This document shows, in pieces, positions 40,870 to 49,135 of a stretch of DNA of 49,135 nucleotides. The notes beneath the pieces are model-generated. The model saw nothing but the letters and a program-made list of their open reading frames with translations, searched no databases and had not been told where the DNA came from. Positions within the stretch are counted from its first letter, which is position 1, and each line of letters begins with the position of its first letter. Source of the stretch: an uncultured Eubacteriales bacterium (lineage in GTDB: Bacteria > Bacillota > Clostridia > Oscillospirales > Oscillospiraceae); contig ONIG01000013.1 in assembly GCA_900317855.1 (NCBI GenBank), positions 1 through 49,135 on the forward strand. Reading direction: 5' to 3'. The position numbers and the translations under genes are program-made.

Positions 40870-41760
40870 ATGGACATCACGAATCCGCAGCGCGCGAAGG
40901 TACTCGTCCACGCGCTGCCCTACATACAGGAATACAGCGGCAAGATCGTCGTCATCAAATACGGCGGCAACGCCATGATCAGCGACAAGCTCAAAGACTC
41001 CGTCATGCGCGACATCGTGCTGCTGTCGCTCATCGGGGTGAAGGTCGTGCTCGTGCACGGCGGCGGGCCGGAGATCACGGAAACGCTCGAAAAACTCGGC
41101 AAGCAGACGCAGTTTGTCGACGGTCTGCGCGTCACGGACGCGGAGACGGCCGACGTCGTGCAGATGGTCCTCGCCGGGAAGATCAACAAGACGCTCGTCA
41201 ACCTCATCGGCCACAAGGGCGGCCGGGCGATCGGCCTGTCGGGCATCGACGGGCAGATGATCCAGGCGCGCGTGCGCGACGAACGCCTCGGCTACGTGGG
41301 CGAGATCACGAAGGTCGACGTGCGTCCCATCCTCGACGTGATCGACAAGGGCTACATCCCCGTCGTGTCCACCGTCGGGTGCGACACGCAGGGCCATGTC
41401 TATAACATCAACGCCGACACGGCAGCCGCGCGCATCGCGGGCGAGCTGGGTGCCGAGAGCCTCATCGCCATGACCGACATCAGCGGCATCCTGCGCGACA
41501 AGGACGACCCCTCCACGCTCATCCCCGTCATCCACACGGCGGATGCGCTGCAGCTCATCGAGTCCGGCGTCATCAACGGCGGCATGCTGCCGAAGGTGAC
41601 CTGCTGCATCGACGCCATCCGCTGGGGCGTGCACCGCGTCTTTATCATCGACGGCCGCGTGCCGCACGCCATCCTGATCGAAATGCTGACAAACGAAGGC
41701 ATCGGCACCATGTTCGTTGCCGGACAAGGAGGAAAATCAGATGAACATTCCGCAACTTGA
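40870..41760 (+). CDS. argB: Acetylglutamate kinase
   Basis: Phosphorylates N-acetylglutamate. The 296-residue amino-acid kinase has VVIKYGGNAM, VLVHGGGPEI, the ATP-site region and NINADTAAARIAGELGA. The N-terminal helix (RAKVLVHALPYIQEYSGK) is the one involved in hexamer formation in arginine-inhibited ArgB enzymes, so feedback inhibition is plausible. It ends 20 bases inside argD. Confidence 0.96.
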   Translation: MDITNPQRAKVLVHALPYIQEYSGKIVVIKYGGNAMISDKLKDSVMRDIVLLSLIGVKVVLVHGGGPEITETLEKLGKQTQFVDGLRVTDAETADVVQMVLAGKINKTLVNLIGHKGGRAIGLSGIDGQMIQARVRDERLGYVGEITKVDVRPILDVIDKGYIPVVSTVGCDTQGHVYNINADTAAARIAGELGAESLIAMTDISGILRDKDDPSTLIPVIHTADALQLIESGVINGGMLPKVTCCIDAIRWGVHRVFIIDGRVPHAILIEMLTNEGIGTMFVAGQGGKSDEHSAT

Positions 41761-42907
41761 TAACACCTATATCGCCAACACCTACGCCCGCTTCCCCGTG
41801 ACGATCGCGCGCGGCAAGGGCTCGCTCGTCTGGGACGCGGACGACAAGGTCTATATCGACATGGCGACGGGCATCGCCGTCAACAGCTTCGGCATCGCCG
41901 ACCCCGCGTGGATCCGCGCCGTGACCGAGCAGCTGTGCACCGTGCAGCACACCTCCAACCTCTACTACACCGCGCCCGACGCGCAACTGGCGCAGCTGCT
42001 GTGCGAAAAGACCGGCATGAAGAAAGTCTTCTTCTCCAACTCCGGCGCAGAGGCCAACGAGTGCGCCATCAAGGCCGCGCGCAAGTACGCCGCCGACCAC
42101 AAGGGCTCGGAGTACTCCACCATCATCACGCTCAAAAACAGCTTCCACGGCCGCACGATCACGACGCTCGCCGCGACCGGGCAGGACGTGTTCCACCACG
42201 ACTTTCTGCCGCTGACGGAGGGCTTCGCCTACGCCGAGGCGAATGACCTCGACGATCTCAAGGCGCAGGTCGCCGCGCACAAGTGCGCCGCCATCATGAT
42301 GGAGGTCGTGCAGGGCGAGGGCGGCGTCATCCCGCTGACGCAGGAATTTGTCAAGGGTGCTGCCCAGCTCGCCGCCGAGCAGGACCTGCTGCTTATCTGC
42401 GACGAGGTGCAGATCGGCAACGGCCGCAGCGGCAAGCTCTATGGCTACATGCACTACGGCATCACGCCGGACATCGTCTCCACGGCCAAGGGCCTCGGCG
42501 GCGGCCTGCCGCTGGGCGCAACGCTGCTCGGCGAGAAGGTGCAGGACGTGCTCACGCCCGGCAGCCACGGCTCCACCTTCGGCGGCAACCCCGTCTGCTG
42601 CGCCGGCGCGCTGAGCATTCTGCACCGGCTCGACGGTCCGCTGCTGCAGTCCGTGCAGGAAAAGTCCGACTTCATCGTCAGCTCCCTCACCGGCGCCAAG
42701 GGCGTCAAGAGCGTCACGGGCCTGGGCCTGATGCTCGGCGTGGAGACCGAGCGCCCGGTCAAGGACGTCATCAATGACTGCATGGCGCGCGGCGTGCTCG
42801 TCATCTCGGCGAAGAACAAGGTGCGCCTGCTGCCGGCGCTCAACATCCCCATGGCGCAGCTCGAGCAGGCGATCGGCGTGCTCAAAGACGTCTGCGCCGG
42901 AGAATAA
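41741..42907 (+). CDS. argD: Acetylornithine aminotransferase
   Basis: PLP-dependent transamination of N-acetylglutamate semialdehyde to N-acetylornithine. A 388-residue class III aminotransferase with FFSNSGAEANECAIKAARK, NSFHGRT, ICDEVQIGNGRSG and the PLP lysine in STAKGLGGGLPLGA. Note DEVQIGNGRSG where most ArgD proteins have DEVQTGxGRTG. ATG 41741 has AAGGAGG upstream and overlaps argB, so coupled translation is likely. Confidence 0.96.
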   Translation: MNIPQLDNTYIANTYARFPVTIARGKGSLVWDADDKVYIDMATGIAVNSFGIADPAWIRAVTEQLCTVQHTSNLYYTAPDAQLAQLLCEKTGMKKVFFSNSGAEANECAIKAARKYAADHKGSEYSTIITLKNSFHGRTITTLAATGQDVFHHDFLPLTEGFAYAEANDLDDLKAQVAAHKCAAIMMEVVQGEGGVIPLTQEFVKGAAQLAAEQDLLLICDEVQIGNGRSGKLYGYMHYGITPDIVSTAKGLGGGLPLGATLLGEKVQDVLTPGSHGSTFGGNPVCCAGALSILHRLDGPLLQSVQEKSDFIVSSLTGAKGVKSVTGLGLMLGVETERPVKDVINDCMARGVLVISAKNKVRLLPALNIPMAQLEQAIGVLKDVCAGE

Positions 42908-42921
42908 GGAGGAACACCGAC

Positions 42922-43920
42922 ATGAATCTCAAAGGCAACGATTTTCTCAAGCTGCTCGACTACACGCCCGAGCAGATCGACTACCTGCTCCGGCTCGCCG
43001 CCCAGCTCAAGGCGGAAAAAAAGGCCGGCATCCCGCACCGCCTGTGCGAAGGCAAGAACGTCGCGCTCATCTTTGAAAAGACGAGCACGCGCACGCGCAG
43101 CAGCTTCGAGGTCGCGGCGCACGATCTGGGCATGGGCAGCACGTATCTCGACTCCACCGGCTCGCAGATCGGCAAGAAGGAGAGCATCGCCGACACGGCG
43201 CGCGTGCTCTCGGGCATGTTCGACGGCATTGAGTACCGCGGCTTTGGCCAGTGCATCGTCGAGGAGCTGGCGCAGTACGCCTCCGTCCCGGTCTGGAATG
43301 GCCTGACGGACGAATTTCACCCGACGCAGATCCTCGCGGACTTCCTGACCATCCGGGAGCACTTCGGCTCGCTCGAAAACATCCACCTTGTCTACATGGG
43401 CGATGCGCGCTTCAACATGGGCAACTCCCTCATGGTCGGCTGCGCGAAGATGGGCATGCACTTCACGGCCTGCGCGCCCGAGGGCTACTTCCCCGATGCG
43501 CAGCTCGTCGCAGCGTGTCAGGCCATCGCGGCGCAGACGGGCGCGACGCTCGACTTCATCTCCGACCCCGCCGCGGCCGTGCAGGGCGCGAACGTGATCT
43601 ATACCGACATCTGGGTCTCCATGGGCGAGCCCGAGAGCGTCTGGGCCGAGCGCATTGCCGCGCTCGCGCCGTATCAGGTCAACGCGGCGCTCATGGCCAA
43701 GGCCGGCCCCAACGCCATCTTCATGCACTGCCTGCCGGCGTATCACGACAAAAAGACCGCCATTGGCAACGAGATGTGCACACGCTTCGGCCGCGAGGCC
43801 ATGGAGGTCACGGACGACGTGTTTGAAAGCGCGCAGTCGGTCGTGTTTCAGGAGGCCGAAAACCGCATGCACACCATCAAGGCCGTCATGGCGGCGACGC
43901 TTGCGGAGATCGAGCTATGA
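42922..43920 (+). CDS. argF: Ornithine carbamoyltransferase
   Basis: Forms citrulline from ornithine and carbamoyl phosphate. The 332-residue protein contains the carbamoyl-phosphate motif STRTRSSFEVA, the conserved DEFHPTQILADFLTI region and the ornithine-binding MHCLPAYHD. The catabolic isoform cannot be excluded by sequence alone, but the operon with argCJBD and carAB argues for biosynthesis. It overlaps carA by four bases. Confidence 0.96.
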   Translation: MNLKGNDFLKLLDYTPEQIDYLLRLAAQLKAEKKAGIPHRLCEGKNVALIFEKTSTRTRSSFEVAAHDLGMGSTYLDSTGSQIGKKESIADTARVLSGMFDGIEYRGFGQCIVEELAQYASVPVWNGLTDEFHPTQILADFLTIREHFGSLENIHLVYMGDARFNMGNSLMVGCAKMGMHFTACAPEGYFPDAQLVAACQAIAAQTGATLDFISDPAAAVQGANVIYTDIWVSMGEPESVWAERIAALAPYQVNAALMAKAGPNAIFMHCLPAYHDKKTAIGNEMCTRFGREAMEVTDDVFESAQSVVFQEAENRMHTIKAVMAATLAEIEL

Positions 43921-44984
43921 AGCGCTATCTGGTACTCGAAAACGGCGAGGTCTTTGCAGGCCTCGCTTTCGGCGCACCGTGCGACACGGTGGGCGAGCTG
44001 GTGTTCACCACCGGCATGAACGGCTACATTGAAACGCTCACGGACCCGAGCTACTGCGGCCAGATCGTGCTGCAGACGTTCCCGCTCATCGGCAACTACG
44101 GCATCATTCCGGCCGATTTTGAGGGCAAATGCTGCGTGCGCGGCTACGTCGTGCGCGAGCAGTGCACCACGCCCTCGAACTTCCGGTGTGAGGAAACGCT
44201 CGACGCATTTTTGAAGGAAAACCACATCCCCGGCATCGCCGGCATCGACACCCGCGCCGTCACGCGCATCCTGCGCGAGGCCGGCACCATGAACGCCGCC
44301 ATCTGCGACACGGTGCCGGACGATCTCGCGCCCCTGCGCGCCTACCGCATCACGGACCCCGTGCCGCAGGTGACGACGCCGGAGCCCTACACCCTCCGGC
44401 CGGAGGGCGCCACACTGCACAGCGTGGCGCTCATCGACTACGGCGCGAAGCGCAACATCGCGCGCGAGCTCTGTAAGCGCGGCTGCGCCGTGACGGTGCT
44501 GCCCTGCTCGGCCAAGGCGGAGGACATCCTCGCCGCCGGGTATGACGGCGTCATGCTCTCCAACGGCCCCGGCGACCCGACGGACAACGTCGACCAGATC
44601 GCGGAGATCGCCAGGCTCTTCGGCCGCATCCCGATGTTCGGCATCTGCCTCGGCCACCAGCTCATGGCGCTGGCGCAGGGCGGCAGCACCGTGAAGCTCA
44701 AGTACGGCCACCGCGGCGTGAACCAGCCGGCGCGCGACGTGTGCGGCACGCGCACGTTCCTCACCAGCCAGAACCATGGCTACGCCGTCGTGCCCGAGAG
44801 CGTGAAGACCGGCGTCATCCGCTACGTCAACGCCAACGACGGCACGTGCGAGGGCATCGACTACCCCGACCTGCGGGCCTTTTCCGTGCAGTTTCACCCC
44901 GAGGCGTGCGCGGGCCCGCACGACACGGCCTTTCTCTTTGACCGATTCTGTGACCTGATGGGAGGTGCGCACCATGCCGATTGA
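43917..44984 (+). CDS. carA: Carbamoyl-phosphate synthase small subunit
   Basis: Glutaminase subunit that passes ammonia to CarB. The 355-residue protein has the N-terminal domain (LVFTTGMNGYIETLTDPSY) and a class I glutamine amidotransferase domain with the catalytic GICLGHQLMALAQGG cysteine and FHPEACAGP histidine/glutamate. It overlaps carB by 11 bases. Confidence 0.97.
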   Translation: MKRYLVLENGEVFAGLAFGAPCDTVGELVFTTGMNGYIETLTDPSYCGQIVLQTFPLIGNYGIIPADFEGKCCVRGYVVREQCTTPSNFRCEETLDAFLKENHIPGIAGIDTRAVTRILREAGTMNAAICDTVPDDLAPLRAYRITDPVPQVTTPEPYTLRPEGATLHSVALIDYGAKRNIARELCKRGCAVTVLPCSAKAEDILAAGYDGVMLSNGPGDPTDNVDQIAEIARLFGRIPMFGICLGHQLMALAQGGSTVKLKYGHRGVNQPARDVCGTRTFLTSQNHGYAVVPESVKTGVIRYVNANDGTCEGIDYPDLRAFSVQFHPEACAGPHDTAFLFDRFCDLMGGAHHAD

Positions 44985-47900
44985 TTCCAGCATCCGCAAA
45001 GTCATGGTCATCGGCTCCGGCCCGATCGTGATCGGTCAGGCGGCGGAGTTTGACTATGCCGGCGCGCAGGCGTGCCGCGTGCTGCACGACGCGGGCGTGA
45101 ACGTCGTGCTCGTCAACTCCAACCCCGCGACCATCATGACCGACAAGGCCCTCGCGGACGAAATTTATCTCGAGCCGCTCACGCTGACCTCCGTCAAGCG
45201 CATTATTGAAAAGGAGCAGCCCGACAGTCTCCTCGCCGGTCTCGGCGGCCAGACGGGTCTGACGCTCGCGATGGAGCTCGACAAGGAGGGCTTTCTGCAG
45301 CAGCACAACGTCCGCCTCATCGGCACGAACGCCGAAGCCATCGACAAGGCCGAGGACCGCGAGCTCTTCAAGGAGACCATGGCCGCCATCGGCGAGCCGA
45401 CCATCCCCTCCGGCATTGCGAACACCGTGGCCGAGGCGCTGGAGGTAGCCGGCAGCATCGGCTACCCCGTTATCATCCGCCCGGCGTTCACGCTCGGCGG
45501 CGCGGGCGGCGGCGTGGCCTACAGCCCGGAGGAGCTCACGAGCGCCGCGCAGACCGGCCTCGACGCGTCCCCGATCACGCAGATCCTCGTCGAGCGCTAT
45601 ATCTACGGCTGGAAAGAGATCGAGTTTGAGACCATGCGCGACGGTGTGGGCAACGTCATCGCCGTGTGCAGCATGGAAAACTTCGACCCCGTCGGCGTGC
45701 ACACCGGCGACAGCATCGTCGTCGCCCCGGCGCTGACGCTCTCGGACAAGGAGTTTCAGATGCTGCGCAGCGCGGCGCTGAACATCATCTCCGCGCTCGA
45801 CATCGTCGGCGGCTGCAACTGCCAGTTTGCGCTCAACCCCGACAGCTTTGAGTACGCCGTCATCGAGGTCAACCCCCGCGTGTCGCGCTCGTCGGCGCTC
45901 GCGTCGAAGGCGACCGGCTACCCGATCGCGAAGATCACGACGAAGATCGCCCTCGGCTACACGCTCGATGAGATCCAAAACGACATCACCGGCAAGACCT
46001 GCGCCTGCTTCGAGCCCGCGCTGGACTACGTCGTCGTGAAGTTCCCCAAGTGGCCGTTTGACAAGTTCGTCGGCGCGTCCCGCCGCCTCGGCACGCAGAT
46101 GAAGGCCACCGGCGAGGTCATGGCCATCGGCACGAACTTTGAGAGCGCGCTGCTCAAGGCCGTGCGCGGCGCCGAGATCCATCTCGACACGCTGCACGCC
46201 AGGCCCCTGTCCGACCGCCCGGTGCGCGACCGGCTCGCCGACTGCGACGATTACCGCCTGTTCACCGTCTTTGAGGCGCTGTGCAGCGGCGTGTCCATCG
46301 ATGAGATCCACGGCATCACCCGCATCGACCGCTGGTTTTTGTCCCGGCTGCAAAACCTCGTGGACTACGAGGCGAGCATCCAGAGCGGCCTGACGCCGGA
46401 GCTTTATCAGCGCGGCAAGTACCTCGGCTATCCGGATGCGGCACTGCGCCGCCTGTCCGGCAGTGAGACGCTGCCCCCCTTCCGCGCGGGCTACAAGATG
46501 GTCGACACCTGCGCCGCCGAGTTCGACGCGCAGACGCCGTATTTCTACGCCAGCGCGGACGCACGCTGCGAGGCGCGCAGCTTCCCGCGCAGCGGCAAGC
46601 CCGTCGTCATGGTGCTCGGCTCCGGGCCGATCCGCATCGGCCAGGGCATCGAGTTTGACTATTCGTCCGTCCACTGCGTGTGGACGCTCAAGGCCATGGG
46701 CTATGACGTCGTCATCGTCAACAACAACCCCGAGACCGTCTCCACGGACTACGACACCGCCGACCGGCTGTATTTCGAGCCGCTCACGGAAGAAGACGTG
46801 CTGCAGATCATCGACGTGGAGCAGCCCGTCGGCGTCGTGGTCGCTTTCGGCGGCCAGACCGCCATCGCGCTCACGCAGGCGCTCGACCGCCACGGCATCC
46901 GCATCCTCGGCACGTCGGCCGAGGGCATCGACATCGCCGAGGACCGCGAGCGGTTTGACGCGCTGCTCGAGCGCTTCCACATCTCGCGCCCGAAGGGCAT
47001 GGGCGTGCAGACGCTGCCCGAGGCGCTGCACGCCGCGCAGACGCTCGGCTACCCCGTGCTGCTGCGCCCGTCGTACGTCATCGGCGGCCAGAACATGAAG
47101 ATCGTCCACGACGATGCCGAGGTCACGACGTACATGCAGCGCATCCTTGCGCAGGGCATCGACAACCCCGTGCTCGTGGACAAGTACATGATGGGCACGG
47201 AGCTGGAGGTGGACGTCATCTCCGACGGTACGGACGTGCTCATCCCCGGCATCATGGAGCACATCGAGCGCGCCGGCGTGCATAGCGGCGACTCCATTGC
47301 CGTCTACCCGCCGTACAACCTCAACGACATGATGACGGAGAAGATCGTCGACAGCTCGCGCAAGCTCGCCCTCGCGCTCGGCACGAAGGGGCTTGTGAAC
47401 ATCCAGTACCTCATCTGGGAAAACGAGCTCTACGTCATCGAGGTCAACCCCCGTGCCTCGCGCACCGTGCCGTACATCAGCAAGGTCACGGGCGTGCCGA
47501 TGGTGGACGTGGCGGCGCGCGTCATGCTCGGCGCGCCGCTGGCTAGCCTCGGCTATGGCACCGGCCTGCACCCCATCCCGCCGTATTACGCGGTCAAGGT
47601 GCCGGTGTTCTCGTTTGAAAAGCTCGGCGACGTCAACGCCTACCTCGGCCCGGAGATGAAGTCCACGGGCGAGGTGCTCGGCCTCGGCAAGACGATGCAG
47701 GAGGCGCTGTTCAAGGGCCTGACCTCGGCCGGCATGGTCGTCGGCCAGCACCCGGACGGCCGCCACGGCGTGTTCGTGAGCGTGGACACGCACGACCTCG
47801 GCGAGATCGTGTCGCTGGCTAAGAAGCTCGACGACCTGCACTTCGCCCTCTACGCGACCGAGGAGACCGCCGCCGCCATCGCGCGCCTCGGCATCGACGT

Positions 47901-49002
47901 CGTGACCGTGGACGGCATCCGCGAGAGCGACCACGCCTTCGCCCTGCTCGAGAGCGGCTGCATCGACTACATCGTCTACACCGGCGCGCTCAAGGACGCG
48001 ACCATGGACGATTACATCGCCCTGCACCGCCGCGCGCTGCAGCTCGGCATCCCGTGCTTCACCTCGCTCGACACGGCCAACGCCCTGGCGGACATCATCG
48101 CCAGCCGCTACAATGAGCGCAACACCGAGCTCGTGGACATCAACCACATGCGCACCGAGCGCCAGAGCCTGAAGTTTGCAAAAATGCAGGCCACCGGCGA
48201 CGACTATATCTACGTCGAGAGTTTTGACGGGCACATCACCTGCCCCGAGTCGCTGTGCATCCCGCTCTGCTCGCGCCACCGCGGCATCGGCGGCTACGGC
48301 ATCGTGCTCATTGAGCACAGCGACGTGGCCGACGCGAAAATGCGCGTCTTCAACCGCGACGGCAGCGCCGGCGGCATGGGCGGCAACGCCATCCGCTGCG
48401 TGGCCAAGTACCTGTACGACAACGGCATCGTGCCGCGCGATGATCTTACGATCGAGGCCGGCGGCCTTGTGCACCGGCTGCACCTGTACACGCGCTTCGG
48501 CACGGTCGGCCTCGTGACGGTCGACATGGGCAAGCCCGCGTTCCGGCCCGAGGCCGTGCCCGTGACGCTCGCGGGCGACCGCGTGATCGACCGGCCGGTG
48601 ACCATCGCCGGCGGGGAATACCGCATCACGTGCCTCTCGATGGGCAACCCCCACTGCGTCGTCTTTGCCGACCGCGTGGATGAGGTGGACGTCGCGCGCC
48701 TCGGCCCGCAGTTTGAGCACGCGGACATCTTCCCCGCGCGCACGAACACGGAGTTCATCCGCGTCGTCAACCGCACGACGATCAAAATGCGCGTCTGGGA
48801 GCGCGGCAACGGCGAGACCCGCGCCTGCGGCACCGGCGCGTGCGCGGCCGTGGTGGCCGCCACGGAAAACGGCCTGTGCCCGAAGGGCGAACCCATCACC
48901 GTCAAGGTCAGCGGCGGCGACCTGATCGTCACCTATGACGACGACGGCGTACGCCTGACCGGCAACGCCGAGCTCGCCTTCACCGGCGTGACCACGTACT
49001 GA
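44974..49002 (+). CDS. carB: Carbamoyl-phosphate synthase large subunit fused to a degenerate diaminopimelate epimerase domain
   Basis: A 1342-residue protein. Residues 1 to about 1060 are a complete CarB: two homologous ATP-grasp halves (VIGSGPIVIGQAAEFDYAG near the start; VLGSGPIRIGQGIEFDYSS near residue 545), then a short allosteric domain. From about residue 1065 a full-length DapF (diaminopimelate epimerase) domain of about 278 residues follows without a stop. It keeps one catalytic cysteine (ACGTGACA, Cys1285) and SMGNPHCVVF. The other cysteine position is Gly1136 (GGMGGNAIRC, where DapF has MCGN). The GND and GGDG motifs read GDD (Asp1076) and GGYG (Tyr1108). Epimerase activity is therefore doubtful. 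Start ATG 44974 has GGGAGG 8 bases upstream. Confidence 0.93.
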   Translation: MPIDSSIRKVMVIGSGPIVIGQAAEFDYAGAQACRVLHDAGVNVVLVNSNPATIMTDKALADEIYLEPLTLTSVKRIIEKEQPDSLLAGLGGQTGLTLAMELDKEGFLQQHNVRLIGTNAEAIDKAEDRELFKETMAAIGEPTIPSGIANTVAEALEVAGSIGYPVIIRPAFTLGGAGGGVAYSPEELTSAAQTGLDASPITQILVERYIYGWKEIEFETMRDGVGNVIAVCSMENFDPVGVHTGDSIVVAPALTLSDKEFQMLRSAALNIISALDIVGGCNCQFALNPDSFEYAVIEVNPRVSRSSALASKATGYPIAKITTKIALGYTLDEIQNDITGKTCACFEPALDYVVVKFPKWPFDKFVGASRRLGTQMKATGEVMAIGTNFESALLKAVRGAEIHLDTLHARPLSDRPVRDRLADCDDYRLFTVFEALCSGVSIDEIHGITRIDRWFLSRLQNLVDYEASIQSGLTPELYQRGKYLGYPDAALRRLSGSETLPPFRAGYKMVDTCAAEFDAQTPYFYASADARCEARSFPRSGKPVVMVLGSGPIRIGQGIEFDYSSVHCVWTLKAMGYDVVIVNNNPETVSTDYDTADRLYFEPLTEEDVLQIIDVEQPVGVVVAFGGQTAIALTQALDRHGIRILGTSAEGIDIAEDRERFDALLERFHISRPKGMGVQTLPEALHAAQTLGYPVLLRPSYVIGGQNMKIVHDDAEVTTYMQRILAQGIDNPVLVDKYMMGTELEVDVISDGTDVLIPGIMEHIERAGVHSGDSIAVYPPYNLNDMMTEKIVDSSRKLALALGTKGLVNIQYLIWENELYVIEVNPRASRTVPYISKVTGVPMVDVAARVMLGAPLASLGYGTGLHPIPPYYAVKVPVFSFEKLGDVNAYLGPEMKSTGEVLGLGKTMQEALFKGLTSAGMVVGQHPDGRHGVFVSVDTHDLGEIVSLAKKLDDLHFALYATEETAAAIARLGIDVVTVDGIRESDHAFALLESGCIDYIVYTGALKDATMDDYIALHRRALQLGIPCFTSLDTANALADIIASRYNERNTELVDINHMRTERQSLKFAKMQATGDDYIYVESFDGHITCPESLCIPLCSRHRGIGGYGIVLIEHSDVADAKMRVFNRDGSAGGMGGNAIRCVAKYLYDNGIVPRDDLTIEAGGLVHRLHLYTRFGTVGLVTVDMGKPAFRPEAVPVTLAGDRVIDRPVTIAGGEYRITCLSMGNPHCVVFADRVDEVDVARLGPQFEHADIFPARTNTEFIRVVNRTTIKMRVWERGNGETRACGTGACAAVVAATENGLCPKGEPITVKVSGGDLIVTYDDDGVRLTGNAELAFTGVTTY

Positions 49003-49037
49003 GACCCTCAAAAAGCAAAAAATCACCCGCATCCGGT

Positions 49038-49135
49038 TGAACAGCACCCCATTTGTTAGACGAGTATGGTAAAATACTTAGTACTAAGAAATGGGGTGCA
49101 TTTCTATGGCAAAGGGCGTACCGAACAAACGATAC
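49038..49135 (+). mobile_element. IS3-family insertion sequence, left end (cut by the window edge)
   Basis: The left terminal sequence TGAACAGCACCCCATTTGTT starts at 49038 and resembles the TGAACxGCACCCC ends of IS3-family elements. An internal AAATGGGGTGC at 49090-49100 is an inverted copy of GCACCCCATTT. The transposase gene begins at 49106. The right end is outside the window. Confidence 0.72.
49106..49135 (+). CDS. IS3-family transposase OrfA (start only)
   Basis: Only the first ten codons are in the window: MAKGVPNKRY. This is the usual opening of IS3-family OrfA helix-turn-helix proteins, which continue into a DNA-binding domain. GGGG lies about 10 bases upstream of the ATG. Identification rests on this short peptide together with the IS end at 49038. 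Confidence 0.65.
   Translation, partial: MAKGVPNKRY

Noticed and set aside
44827..49047. A very long open frame on the minus strand opposite carB, and similar long antisense frames opposite addA, addB, csaB and proS
   Set aside because: In G+C-rich DNA the frame opposite a real gene is often open. The plus-strand products match known families end to end; the antisense products are low-complexity (Arg/Ala/Val/Asp/His) and lack ribosome binding sites.
1..49135. tRNA, rRNA or prophage genes
   Set aside because: No T-loop/acceptor pattern, rRNA stretch or phage structural gene was recognised while reading both strands; a tRNAscan/Infernal run would settle the RNA point.

Overview
The window is G+C-rich, gene-dense DNA from a bacterial chromosome. 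The protein families, the sigma-A-like promoters (nearly all with a 17-bp spacer), the AddAB recombination enzymes, a tetrahydrofolate riboswitch before a FolT-type transporter, a four-cysteine L31 and 2-hydroxyacyl-CoA dehydratases together suggest an anaerobic Clostridia member, probably Oscillospiraceae (Oscillibacter/Dysosmobacter/Lawsonibacter-like). The lineage is inference. No rRNA, tRNA or CRISPR array was seen.

Layout. 1-5.4 kb: a terminator of an unseen upstream gene, archaeal/eukaryote-type proS, small membrane-protein genes (one with a Tyr/Asp-rich tandem repeat and a probable ATC start), a YdcZ-type transporter, an ACT-domain protein and a PurN homologue lacking its catalytic residues. 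5.4-11.6 kb: a GT4-CsaB fusion facing away from a four-gene operon (histidine phosphatase-GNAT fusion, YgiQ, DUF1294, DUF3783). 11.6-16.2 kb: an EamA transporter behind a leader hairpin, a two-subunit aconitase X and a PIG-V-like glycosyltransferase. 16.2-23.4 kb: addB-addA and rpmE. 23.4-23.8 kb: a palindrome-rich intergenic region holding the second copy of a two-hairpin repeat first seen at 3.6 kb.

23.8-34.6 kb is the most interesting block. A TetR gene and a 2-hydroxyacyl-CoA dehydratase operon (two subunits plus a 59-residue membrane protein) diverge from a five-gene operon: GlpA-like flavoprotein with a BON-like N-terminus and a [2Fe-2S] C-terminus, GlpB-like flavoprotein, DUF1667 protein, FGGY kinase, and an FAD enzyme resembling alkyl-dihydroxyacetone-phosphate synthase including its triple-His motif. 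A role in glyceryl-ether (alkylglycerol or plasmalogen-type) lipid metabolism is proposed as a hypothesis.

34.6-38.4 kb: a folate pair (folT under a THF riboswitch, and a diverged cyclodeaminase-family gene) and a Na/Pi cotransporter. 38.7-49.0 kb: an arginine/carbamoyl-phosphate operon argC-argJ-argB-argD-argF-carA-carB. Its CarB carries a full-length C-terminal diaminopimelate epimerase domain that has lost one catalytic cysteine. The window ends inside an IS3-family element that appears to have landed in the loop of this operon's terminator.
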